Shown here: piece after piece, positions 7,970 to 15,115 of the stretch
Numbering within the stretch: position 1 is the stretch's first letter
How the letters are laid out: every line of letters begins with the position of its first letter
Assembly: GCA_009772935.1 (NCBI GenBank)
Contig: WOUR01000046.1
Coordinates: 1-41,169, forward strand
DNA: 41,169 bases
Reading direction: 5' to 3'
Source of the DNA: Rhodospirillaceae bacterium
GTDB lineage: Bacteria > Pseudomonadota > Alphaproteobacteria > Reyranellales > Reyranellaceae
Program-made: the position numbers and the translations under genes
Notes under the pieces: generated by a model
Told to the model about the DNA's origin: nothing
Database searches by the model: none
What the model saw: only the letters and a program-made list of their open reading frames with translations

Positions 7970-8727
7970 TTCTTCTTCTTCAGGTCGAAGGCGATGTCGC
8001 GCGGCCGACCCGTCAGGTGCTCGCCGCCGTCGACGATGATCGTGTCGCCGGTATAGCTCGGTGTCGCCACGATGAAGCGTAGCGCACGGACGAGATCGTC
8101 CACCGTCACGCCCACACCGAGCGGATTGGCGGCATGCTGCTCGGCGAAGCGCGCATCCGTCTGGCTGCCGCTGCGCAGGGTCAGCCCCGGCGCAATGCCC
8201 GCCACCCGCAGCCGCGGCGCGAAGGATTGCGCCAGCAAGGTCGTCAGCCCCTGCAGCCCGATCTTGGAGAGCGTGTAGGTGAGAAAGTCGGGGTTGAGGT
8301 TGTAGAGCTTCTGGTCGAGCACGTTGACGACCAGGCCGGTCTCGTCCGCCGGCAGCTGCCGAGCCAGCGCCTGCGCCAGCAGCAGCGGCGCCCGCAGGTT
8401 GATGGCCATGTGCAGGTCGAAGTCGGCGGCCGTCGCGGTCGGCGCCCGGTCGAGCTTGAACAGCGAGGCGCTGTTGACGAGGCAGGTGAGCCGCACGCCG
8501 CGCGCCCGGCACTTGCCCACCAGCGCCTCGGCCTGCCGCGCCGAGGCGAGATCGGCGCGCACGGTCATTGCCTTGCCATCGGCCTCTCGGATCGTCGCGA
8601 CGGTCTCCTTCGCCCCGGCCGCGGAGTCCTTGTAGTGCACGAAGACGAAGAACCCATCGGCCGCCAGCGCGAGCGCCAGGGCACGGCCGATCCGCAATCC
8701 CGCCCCCGTGACCAACGCGCCTTTCAT
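7966..8727 (-). CDS. Pteridine reductase-like SDR (FolM/PTR1 type)
   Basis: This 253-residue short-chain dehydrogenase has the marks that separate pteridine reductases from ordinary SDRs. The cofactor loop is TGxxxRxG (T7-G-A-G-L-R12-I-G14) instead of TGxxxGxG. The usual NNAG is NSAS (85-88). The usual catalytic Ser is Asp138, followed by Tyr151 and Lys155, the same 13- and 4-residue spacing as in PTR1. Such enzymes reduce dihydropterins (dihydromonapterin, dihydrobiopterin or dihydrofolate) with NADPH. It heads the six-gene minus-strand operon, and the next gene is FolB-like and overlaps by 4 bp, which agrees with a pterin substrate. The C-terminus is an unusual run of lysines (DLKKKK). ATG 8727 follows a GGGCGGG stretch. 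The motif evidence is strong; the exact pterin is unknown. Confidence 0.85.
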   Translation of the reverse strand: MKGALVTGAGLRIGRALALALAADGFFVFVHYKDSAAGAKETVATIREADGKAMTVRADLASARQAEALVGKCRARGVRLTCLVNSASLFKLDRAPTATAADFDLHMAINLRAPLLLAQALARQLPADETGLVVNVLDQKLYNLNPDFLTYTLSKIGLQGLTTLLAQSFAPRLRVAGIAPGLTLRSGSQTDARFAEQHAANPLGVGVTVDDLVRALRFIVATPSYTGDTIIVDGGEHLTGRPRDIAFDLKKKK

Positions 8728-8781
8728 GATGCGACACCCGCCCTTGGTGACTGAAAGAGGCGGCGGTTCTAGCATGCGACC

Positions 8782-9903
8782 ATGAATTCGTCCCCGTTCG
8801 AAACCGTCGACTGCGTTGTCATTGGCGCAGGTGTCGTAGGCCTTGCCGTCGCCCGTGCGCTTGCCCTTGCCGGCCGTGAGGTCATCGTCGTCGAGGCCGC
8901 CGACGCCATCGGCACAGAAACGAGCTCGCGCAACTCGGAGGTCATCCACGCCGGCATCTACTACCCGAAGGGCAGCCTGATGGCGCGCTCCTGCGTCGCC
9001 GGCCGGCGCATGCTCTATGCCTATTGCCAGGACCATGGCGTGCCGCATCTCAATTGCGGCAAGCTGATCGTGGCGACCAACGCCGCCGAGGCCGAGAAGC
9101 TCGCGGAGATCAAGGGCCGCGCGGAAGCCAACGGCGTCGAGGGCATGCGCTTCCTGAGCGCCGCCGAGGCGATGGCGATGGAACCGAACCTCCAGTGCAC
9201 GGCGGCCCTGTTCTCGCCCAGCACCGGGATCGTCGACAGCCACTCCTACATGCTGGCGCTGCAGGGCGATGCCGAGGCGCACGGCGCGATGTTCGCCTTC
9301 AACAGTCCGGTGAAAAGCGGCCGCGTCGTCGAGGACGGCGTCGAGATCGAGGTCGGCGGAACCGAGCCGATGAACCTGCGTTGCCGGCTGCTGATCAATT
9401 CGGCGGGCCTGCATGCGCCGACTCTCGCGAGAAAAATCGTCGGGATGCCATCCGCTCACATCCCGACCGCGTACTACGCCAAAGGAAACTATTTCACCTT
9501 GACCGGCCGTTCCCCCTTCTCCCGCCTGATCTACCCCGTCCCGGTGCCGGGCGGGCTGGGCGTGCACATCACCGTGGACATGGGCGGCCAGGCGAAGTTC
9601 GGCCCCGACGTCGAATGGATCGACGGCATCGAGTACACGGTCGATCCGCATCGCGCCGACAAGTTCTACGCCGCCGTGCGCAAGTACTGGCCCGGCATCA
9701 AGGACGGTTCGCTGCAGCCGGGCTATGCCGGCATCCGCCCCAAGATCGTGCCGCAGGGTGCGCCCGCGCAGGACTTCACCATCACGGGGCCGGCCGACCA
9801 TGGCGTGCAAGGCCTCATCAACCTGTTCGGCATCGAATCGCCCGGCCTCACCGCCTCGCTGGCGCTGGCCGAGCAGGTGCGCGACCTCGCCGGTCCTGCA
9901 TGA
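8782..9903 (+). CDS. FAD-dependent oxidoreductase, L-2-hydroxyglutarate oxidase (LhgO/L2HGDH) type
   Basis: This 373-residue DAO-fold flavoprotein begins with the dinucleotide-binding motif VVIGAGVVGLAVARAL (GxGxxG at residues 15-20) and VVEAADAIGTETSSRNSEV, whose SSRNSEVIHAGIYYP stretch is characteristic of the L2HGDH/LhgO family. YYAKGNYF and the C-terminal GIRPKIV, GLINLFGIESPGLTASLA also fit. The family oxidises L-2-hydroxyglutarate or related 2-hydroxyacids and passes electrons to oxygen or quinone, usually at the membrane. The start lies 54 bp from the divergent folM-like gene, so the two share a promoter region. The stop TGA overlaps the ATG of the next gene (ATGA). Substrate assignment beyond 2-hydroxyacid is uncertain. 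Confidence 0.85.
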   Translation: MNSSPFETVDCVVIGAGVVGLAVARALALAGREVIVVEAADAIGTETSSRNSEVIHAGIYYPKGSLMARSCVAGRRMLYAYCQDHGVPHLNCGKLIVATNAAEAEKLAEIKGRAEANGVEGMRFLSAAEAMAMEPNLQCTAALFSPSTGIVDSHSYMLALQGDAEAHGAMFAFNSPVKSGRVVEDGVEIEVGGTEPMNLRCRLLINSAGLHAPTLARKIVGMPSAHIPTAYYAKGNYFTLTGRSPFSRLIYPVPVPGGLGVHITVDMGGQAKFGPDVEWIDGIEYTVDPHRADKFYAAVRKYWPGIKDGSLQPGYAGIRPKIVPQGAPAQDFTITGPADHGVQGLINLFGIESPGLTASLALAEQVRDLAGPA

Positions 9904-10727
9904 ATTTGGCGCGCCGAGGCCTCCTTGCCAGCGTCCTCGGCCTGCTCGGCGGCTGCTCTCCCGCGGCGCTCCTCAACACGACCGTCTCGCGATCGGGCTA
10001 CCGGCTCGAGGCCGACATTCCCTACGCCGGCCTTCCGCGCCAGAAGCTCGACGTCTACACGCCGGACCAGCCGCGCGCCGACGGCAAGGCGGTGATCTTC
10101 TTCTACGGCGGCTCCTGGGATTCCGGTGCCAAGGGGGACTACCTCTTCGTCGGCCAGGCGCTGGCCGCACGCGGCATCACGACCATAATTCCCGACTACC
10201 GCGTCTATCCTGAGGTTCGCTATCCCGACTTCCTCGACGATGGTGCGGCGGCGACGGCCTGGGCGGCAAACAAGGTCGGCACCGACAAGCTTTTCGTCGC
10301 CGGACATTCGGCGGGCGCCTACATCGCGATCATGATGGTCGCCAACACGCCCTATCTTGCCGCCGCCGGCGTCGACCGCATGAAGCTGCCGGGCGGGATC
10401 GGCATCGCCGGCCCCTACGATTTCCTGCCCCTCACCTCGCGCCGGCTGAGGGAGATCTTCGGCGGCGACCGGCGCGAGACGCAGCCGATCGAATATGCCC
10501 GCGCGCCGCTGCCGCCGCTCCTGCTGCTGCATGGCACCGCCGACACCACGGTGAAGCCCTTCAACAGCGAGCGCCTGGCAGCGGCCTGGCGCAAGGCGGG
10601 CGGAAAAGCCGAGCTGCAGCTCTATTCCGAGGTCGACCATATCGACATCGTCGGCTCCTTCTCGGAACTGCTGCGCAGGCGTGCGCCGTCCCTGGACGAC
10701 ACGATCTCCTTCATCGACCGCACCTGA
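9900..10727 (+). CDS. Lipoprotein alpha/beta hydrolase (esterase, BD-FAE/carboxylesterase-like)
   Basis: This 275-residue protein has a signal peptide with two Arg (NLARRGLLA) and a lipobox LLGGC, placing the lipidated Cys at residue 19. It should be anchored in the cell envelope. The hydrolase fold shows an oxyanion-hole segment IFFYGGSWDSG, nucleophile elbow GHSAGAY (Ser137), acid-region LLHGTADTTV and a His in EVDHIDIVG. The true start is ATG 9900, overlapping the stop of the oxidoreductase gene; the frame is open far upstream only as a shadow. Similar proteins hydrolyse short acyl or aryl esters. The pairing with a 2-hydroxyacid oxidase may mean release of a hydroxyacid from an ester, but this is speculative. 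Confidence 0.83.
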   Translation: MNLARRGLLASVLGLLGGCSPAALLNTTVSRSGYRLEADIPYAGLPRQKLDVYTPDQPRADGKAVIFFYGGSWDSGAKGDYLFVGQALAARGITTIIPDYRVYPEVRYPDFLDDGAAATAWAANKVGTDKLFVAGHSAGAYIAIMMVANTPYLAAAGVDRMKLPGGIGIAGPYDFLPLTSRRLREIFGGDRRETQPIEYARAPLPPLLLLHGTADTTVKPFNSERLAAAWRKAGGKAELQLYSEVDHIDIVGSFSELLRRRAPSLDDTISFIDRT

Positions 10728-10828
10728 TCCGCATTGCGGACAGCATGTCCACGGTGCGATCCGTGGGCTGGCCCCCGGCGCCCCGGTTCGCTAATGCTTG
10801 GGGAACTTACCCAGGGGGAAAGGTCCAT

Positions 10829-11803
10829 ATGATCAAGACGCGCTTCACCGAGATGTTCGGCATCAAGCACCCGATCGTGCAGGGTGGCATGCAGTGGGTC
10901 GGCCGTGCCGAACTCGCCTCGGCCGTCTCGAACGCCGGCGCGCTGGGCATCCTCACCGGCCTGACGCAGCCGACGCCCGAGGATCTGCGCAAGGAGATCA
11001 AGCGCTGCCGCGAGATGACGGACCAGCCGTTCGGCGTGAACCTCACCATCCTGCCGACGCTCGTGCCGCGCCCCTATGGCGAGTACATCGACGCCATCAT
11101 CGATTCGGGCGTGAAGATCGTCGAGACGGCGGGCAACAATCCCAAGCCGTTCCTGCCCAAGCTCAAGGAAGCCGGCGTCAAGGTGATCCACAAGTGCACC
11201 GCGGTCCGCCACGGTCTCTCGGCCGAGAAGGCCGGCGTCGATGCGATCTCGATGGACGGTTTCGAGTGCGCCGGTCACCCGGGCGAGGACGACGTGCCGA
11301 ACCTCGTGCTGCTGCCGGCGGCCGCCAACGTCATCAAGATCCCGATGATCGCCTCGGGCGGCTTCGCCGACGCGCGCGGCCTGGTGGCGGCGCTGGCGCT
11401 GGGCTGCGAGGGCGTCAACATGGGCACCCGCTTCATGGCGACCAAGGAAGCGCCGATCCACCAGAACGTGAAGGAGAAGATCGTCTCCTCCGACGAGCGC
11501 AGCACCGCGCTCATCCTGCGCACCATGCGCAACACCAGCCGCGTCTACGGCAACAGCATCGCCAAGAAGACGATCGAGATGGAAGGCGAGGGCAAGACCA
11601 TCCAGGAGATCGGCCCGATCGTTGCCGGCGCCAAGGGCAAGGTCGTGTACGAAACCGGCGACATGGAACATGGCATCTGGTCGGCCGGCACCTGCATGGG
11701 CCTGATCAACGACATCCCGACCTGCAAGGAACTGGTCGAGCGCATCGTCCGCGAAGCCGAGGAGATGATCCGCGGCCGCCTCGCCAGGTCGCTCGCGGCC
11801 TAG
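10829..11803 (+). CDS. Nitronate monooxygenase / 2-nitropropane dioxygenase-like FMN protein
   Basis: This 324-residue TIM-barrel flavoprotein is of the NMO/2-NPD family. Typical segments are HPIVQGGMQWVGRAELASAV, SNAGALGILTG, PFGVNLTIL, HKCTAVRHGLSAEKAGVDAI, GFECAGHPGED (active-site His region), PMIASGGFADARGLVAALALG with the FMN phosphate loop, and GVNMGTRFMAT. Characterised members oxidise alkyl nitronates or propionate-3-nitronate to detoxify nitro compounds; related members are enoyl reductases, so the substrate is not certain. ATG 10829 is preceded by GGGGGAAAGGTCCAT, a strong ribosome-binding site. The 101-bp upstream gap suggests its own promoter. Downstream lies the large palindromic repeat. 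Confidence 0.87.
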   Translation: MIKTRFTEMFGIKHPIVQGGMQWVGRAELASAVSNAGALGILTGLTQPTPEDLRKEIKRCREMTDQPFGVNLTILPTLVPRPYGEYIDAIIDSGVKIVETAGNNPKPFLPKLKEAGVKVIHKCTAVRHGLSAEKAGVDAISMDGFECAGHPGEDDVPNLVLLPAAANVIKIPMIASGGFADARGLVAALALGCEGVNMGTRFMATKEAPIHQNVKEKIVSSDERSTALILRTMRNTSRVYGNSIAKKTIEMEGEGKTIQEIGPIVAGAKGKVVYETGDMEHGIWSAGTCMGLINDIPTCKELVERIVREAEEMIRGRLARSLAA

Positions 11804-11846
11804 GTCATTTCGAGCAGAAATCGAATCTGCGTCGAATTTCCAAATA

Positions 11847-11959
11847 ACCTCATCCTGAGGAGGCTGCGCAGCAGCCGTCTCGAAGGATGGGAACACGCAC
11901 CTTGCCTGTTGCCCCATCCTTCGAGACGCGCCGCTTCGCGGCGCTCCTCAGGATGAGGT
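11847..11959. repeat. Large nested palindromic intergenic repeat, complete copy
   Basis: The outer arms ACCTCATCCTGAGGAG (11847-11862) and CTCCTCAGGATGAGGT (11944-11959) are perfect complements. Inside them, CGTCTCGAAGGATGGG (11876-11891) pairs perfectly with CCCATCCTTCGAGACG (11913-11928). Small GC hairpins sit between the nested stems (GGCTGCGCAGCAGCC at 11862-11876; CGCCGCTTCGCGGCG at 11929-11943 region). The element fills the gap between two convergent genes and could fold into a long cruciform or transcript hairpin. The same modules recur in degenerate form at 3641-3719, so it is a dispersed repeat family, comparable to REP/RIME-type elements. Transposition by a REP-associated enzyme is a known mode for such families but no such gene is in the window. 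Confidence 0.93.
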
Positions 11960-12036
11960 AAGTGCTTGAATCGATTCAGTTCATTTCCAGCCAGCCTCTC
12001 CGGATGAGGTGGTGTGGTTAACCTGAGACGAAGGCT

Positions 12037-12429
12037 CTAACGCGGGCGCGTGCGATAGCGCTTCCAGCTCCGCCATAGGAGCCCGCCGAGCGGCGGCAGG
12101 AAACACAGGCTCGCGGCGATGATGGCCATCGCCGCGACGAGGCAGCCCCAGCCGCGCTGGACGCCCACGACGCATTTCCAGTCGAGGGCCATGAAGGCGA
12201 GCGCTCCCAGAAAGACCGGGTTGGCCCCGACGGCGACCGGCCAGAGCTGCCAGGCCGGCGCCTCGACGCCGGGTTTCCATTGGCACACCAGCGAACTCAC
12301 GATCGCGCCGGCCAGCATTCCAGCGCCGCCGATCAGCATGGTCTCGGCGGCCACGAAAGCGCCCACCCCCGCGCCCACGAGAAGGGCGGCAACGAGGTGA
12401 CCCATGACGAAGGGGGTGATGCGCAGCAC
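12037..12429 (-). CDS. Small inner-membrane protein, unknown function
   Basis: This protein of up to 130 residues has four likely transmembrane segments (roughly residues 8-25, 32-48, 62-82 and 92-116) and a basic C-terminus (RSWKRYRTRPR), which the positive-inside rule puts in the cytoplasm. I recognise no family. The longest frame starts at GTG 12429, inside a perfect 12-bp palindrome GCACGATCGTGC (12426-12437). An alternative ATG at 12405 (MGHLVAALLVG) would remove the first eight residues. Neither has a strong ribosome-binding site. It lies 30 bp downstream of the VOC gene in the same direction and may be its operon partner. Confidence 0.6.
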   Translation of the reverse strand: MLRITPFVMGHLVAALLVGAGVGAFVAAETMLIGGAGMLAGAIVSSLVCQWKPGVEAPAWQLWPVAVGANPVFLGALAFMALDWKCVVGVQRGWGCLVAAMAIIAASLCFLPPLGGLLWRSWKRYRTRPR

Positions 12430-12459
12430 GATCGTGCTTCTATGCCTGAACTCACCCCC

Positions 12460-13209
12460 TCAGACGAGGTTGATGCGACAGCCGCAGACCTCGACCTGAC
12501 CGACGCCATGCCGGCGGCCCCGCTTCTCGGCGGCGGCCAGCACACGGTCGCGATCGACGACCGTCACGTCGTACGCCGAGACGCCCGGGCCGCGTCCGTC
12601 GACGATCGGCACGAAGCGGATCTGCGAGCCGTCGAGCCGGATGATGTTGTCGACGGCCGGACGGTCGAGGATGCGCGACCACGAGGCGGCAGCGCCGTCG
12701 GGATCGTCATGCTGGATCTCGACGCCGGCCAGACCATTTGTGACATCCGAGCGCGCGTGCTTCGTCCAGTCCTTCTCCGCCGGCGGCCACCACAAGGCGG
12801 GGTCGACGCCCGGCGGCGCAAAGGTCGTGTCGAGCGACAGCAGCACGCCGTTCGTGTCCGAGGGATGGAAGTGGGTGTACTGGTATTCGGGCAGGTCCTT
12901 CTCAGCCACGGCGCGGACGCCAAGGGCGGTGACCCGCCGGCGCTCCGCCGCCGCGTCGGGCACCTGCAGGATCACCATGTAGCCGCCATCGCCCTTGCGG
13001 CGCTCGATGTAGCGGCCGGCCGATGTGCCCTCCTTGAAGGGCGACACGATCTCGAGGAAGTCGTTGCCGGTCGGGCAGACGACGTTCGCAAGGCCCCACT
13101 TGGCGACGCCGGGATCGCGATAGGCGACCTCGATGCCGAGAATGTCGCACAGCTCCTCGGCGGAGCTTTCAAGATCCTTGCAGACGAAGACGCATTGCCT
13201 CAGTCTCAT
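12460..13209 (-). CDS. VOC/glyoxalase-superfamily protein
   Basis: This 249-residue protein is built of vicinal-oxygen-chelate (beta-alpha-beta-beta-beta) modules. The first module runs from RLRQCVFVCKDLESSAEEL to about residue 130, with GNDFLEIVSPF and GGYMVILQVPDA. The second runs from about residue 168 (GLAGVEIQHDDPDGAAASW) to the end, closing with VEVCGCRINLV. It resembles glyoxalase-like domain proteins with a central Trp/Pro-rich linker (PALWWPPAEKDWTKHAR). Family members bind a divalent metal and act as dioxygenases, lyases, isomerases or resistance proteins. Metal ligands cannot be assigned with confidence. The start lies 43 bp from the divergent permease gene. The function is otherwise unknown. 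Confidence 0.78.
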   Translation of the reverse strand: MRLRQCVFVCKDLESSAEELCDILGIEVAYRDPGVAKWGLANVVCPTGNDFLEIVSPFKEGTSAGRYIERRKGDGGYMVILQVPDAAAERRRVTALGVRAVAEKDLPEYQYTHFHPSDTNGVLLSLDTTFAPPGVDPALWWPPAEKDWTKHARSDVTNGLAGVEIQHDDPDGAAASWSRILDRPAVDNIIRLDGSQIRFVPIVDGRGPGVSAYDVTVVDRDRVLAAAEKRGRRHGVGQVEVCGCRINLV

Positions 13210-13252
13210 CGCTTCGCTCCCGTTCCTTCGTTGTATGGTCTATCGTAGCGCC

Positions 13253-14203
13253 ATGCGGACCGTATGGACCATGGGCTTCGTGGCGGCGGCCGCCCTCTCG
13301 TTCTGCTTCCCGGATTTCGTCGTCTTCCGCTTCACCCAGGCGGCGATCTGGTCGATCGCGCTGATGGGCCTGGTGATCCTCTGTGGCGTCAGCGGGCAGT
13401 TCTCGCTGGCCCAGGCGGCCCTGTTCGGCCTCGGCGGTTATGGCGCCGCGATGCTGGCGGCCCACACACCGCTCCCGCCCTATGCCGGTCTGGCCCTCGC
13501 CCCGCTGCTGGGGTTCGCCGCGGGCTATGGCGTCGGCCGGGTCGCCGGCTCCCATACGCTCTGGACGCAGGCCCTCGTCACCTACGCCGTCGTCATCGCT
13601 TTTCCACAACTGCTGCGCTGGCGGCCGATCGAACATTGGACTGGCGGGGTGCAGGGCCTCTATCTCGACTTTCCGACGCCCCCGACCGATCTGCTGAGCA
13701 ACGATCGCTGGGCCTTCCTGATGGCGCTGTCGCTCTTGGGCCTCGGCATCTGGCTCGCGCACAACCTGATCGACAGTCGCGCGGGCCGCGCGCTGAAGGC
13801 GGCGCGCGATAACGATCTCGCGGCAACCGCGCAGGGAATCCGGGTTCCCCGGGCACGGGCAGCCGCCTCCGGGATCGCCGGGGCCTATCTCGCCGTCGCC
13901 GGCTGTCTCTCGGCCTGGCAGTTCGGGTTCGTTGGACCCGGCAGCTACAACTTCGCGCTGTCGGTCCAGATGCTGTTCGGGTTGGTGATCGGCGGCATGC
14001 ACTCGGCCGGCGGCGCGATCCTGGGCGGGCTCTTCCTGCAGTTCTTCCCCGACGTGACGGCCGGGCTGGGCAAGGGCTACTCCGCCCTGCTCTATGGTGT
14101 GCTGCTGATCGCCGCCATGGTGGCGATGCCCCAAGGCGTGGCCGGCGGCGTGGCGGGCGCGCTGGCCCGCCTCGCCGCCTGGCTGAAGCTCAGAGGCCCT
14201 TGA
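13253..14203 (+). CDS. Branched-chain amino acid ABC transporter permease, LivM type (orphan)
   Basis: This 316-residue inner-membrane protein matches LivM-type permeases. It has multiple hydrophobic segments, the conserved SGQFSLAQAALFGLGGYGAA segment, the ATPase-contact loop GRALKAARDNDLAATAQGI, and late segments GGMHSAGGAILGGLFLQFFP. Such proteins pair with LivH, two ATPases and a periplasmic receptor, but none of these is within the window and the gene stands alone. I chose ATG 13253; ATG 13235 (MVYRSAMRTV) is an alternative. The first segments look complete, so it is not a fragment. It may serve a transporter encoded elsewhere. The 3' end touches a small tandem repeat next to the crotonase gene. 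Confidence 0.85.
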   Translation: MRTVWTMGFVAAAALSFCFPDFVVFRFTQAAIWSIALMGLVILCGVSGQFSLAQAALFGLGGYGAAMLAAHTPLPPYAGLALAPLLGFAAGYGVGRVAGSHTLWTQALVTYAVVIAFPQLLRWRPIEHWTGGVQGLYLDFPTPPTDLLSNDRWAFLMALSLLGLGIWLAHNLIDSRAGRALKAARDNDLAATAQGIRVPRARAAASGIAGAYLAVAGCLSAWQFGFVGPGSYNFALSVQMLFGLVIGGMHSAGGAILGGLFLQFFPDVTAGLGKGYSALLYGVLLIAAMVAMPQGVAGGVAGALARLAAWLKLRGP

Positions 14204-14222
14204 AGTCTAGAGGCCTTTGAAA
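14192..14222. repeat. Short tandem repeat duplicating the crotonase 3' end
   Basis: AGAGGCCCTTGAAG (14192-14205) and AGAGGCCTTTGAAA (14209-14222) lie 17 bp apart. Read on the minus strand each encodes FKGL followed by a stop codon: TAG for the gene in use and TGA for the outer copy. The outer copy also supplies the last codons and the stop of the permease gene on the plus strand. This looks like a small local duplication at the junction of two convergent genes. Confidence 0.65.
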
Positions 14223-14998
14223 TTGGGCGCGCGCTTCTCGACGAAGGCGCGCGCCGCTTCCTTGTGGTCTTCCGTTTCGCCGGTGCGGATCATGCGCGCG
14301 GCCTCGCTGTCGAGCGCCTCGGAGAGCGTTCCCTCTTCCGCGACCTTCATGTTCTTCTTGGCGTGCCACCAGGCGACGCGCGGGCCGGCCGCGAGCTTCT
14401 TGGCGAAGGCCATGGTCTCGGCGTCGAGGTTGGCGTCGTCGATGATACGTGTCGCGAGTCCCAGCTTCTCGATCTGATCGGCGTTCAGGATCTCGGCGGT
14501 GAAGTAGAGCTCGCGCGCCTTCGACGTGCCGACCAGCTTGTGCAGGAAATAGTGCGATCCGAAGTCGCCCGAGAACCCGACCTTGGCGAAGGCGGTCGTC
14601 ATGCGCGCGCTCTTGCCGGCGAAGCGCATGTCGGCGGCGAGGGCCAGCGACAGGCCGGCGCCGGCCGCGACGCCGTTCACCATGGCGATCGTCGGCTTGC
14701 CCATTTCGTGCAGCAACTCGGAGACCTTCATGCGCTCGCGGATGTCGTGGACCTTGTCCTCGTAGGTCTTGTCCTGGTCGCGGCCCGCCGCCATCGACTT
14801 CACGTCGCCGCCGGCGCAGAAGGCCTTGTCGCCGGCGCCGCGCACCACCACGCACCCGATCGCGCGGCTGCCCGCCGCTTCCTCGAGCGAATCGGAGAGG
14901 GCCTGCATCATGTCGCGGCTCAGCGCGTTCATGGCGTCGGGACGGTTGAGCACGATCTTCATGACGCCGTCTTCGACGGTCTTGATCAGGTGGGACAT
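14207..14998 (-). CDS. Crotonase-superfamily protein (enoyl-CoA hydratase/isomerase-like)
   Basis: This 263-residue crotonase-fold protein has VLNRPDAMNALSRDMM, FCAGGDVKSMA (CoA/oxyanion region) and NGVAAGAGLSLALAADMRFA. The positions that carry the two catalytic Glu in true enoyl-CoA hydratases are changed. The first is Ser (GLSLAL); the second aligns with Asp in VGFSGDFGSHYF. A single Asp there is typical of isomerase-like crotonases such as PaaG, so hydration of simple enoyl-CoAs is doubtful. The C-terminus AFVEKRAPNFKGL is typical of the superfamily. ATG 14998 (MSHLIKTVE) is preceded by GGAGGAAGTCG. It is divergent, by 117 bp, from a second crotonase gene. Confidence 0.85.
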   Translation of the reverse strand: MSHLIKTVEDGVMKIVLNRPDAMNALSRDMMQALSDSLEEAAGSRAIGCVVVRGAGDKAFCAGGDVKSMAAGRDQDKTYEDKVHDIRERMKVSELLHEMGKPTIAMVNGVAAGAGLSLALAADMRFAGKSARMTTAFAKVGFSGDFGSHYFLHKLVGTSKARELYFTAEILNADQIEKLGLATRIIDDANLDAETMAFAKKLAAGPRVAWWHAKKNMKVAEEGTLSEALDSEAARMIRTGETEDHKEAARAFVEKRAPNFKGL

Positions 14999-15115
14999 CG
15001 ACTTCCTCCGGGATTGCGGTTGGCGGGTGTTGCGGCGAATGTTTCCCAAACCTTGAAGTCACGCAACGACATTCCGTCTTGCTGGGCGGAACGACACCGG
15101 GAGGGAATTCTGGCC

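Noticed and set aside
11981..12286. A 101-codon minus-strand frame overlapping the small membrane protein
   Set aside because: Its Arg/Gly/Pro-rich translation is a shadow of the 130-residue membrane protein, which has regular hydrophobic segments.
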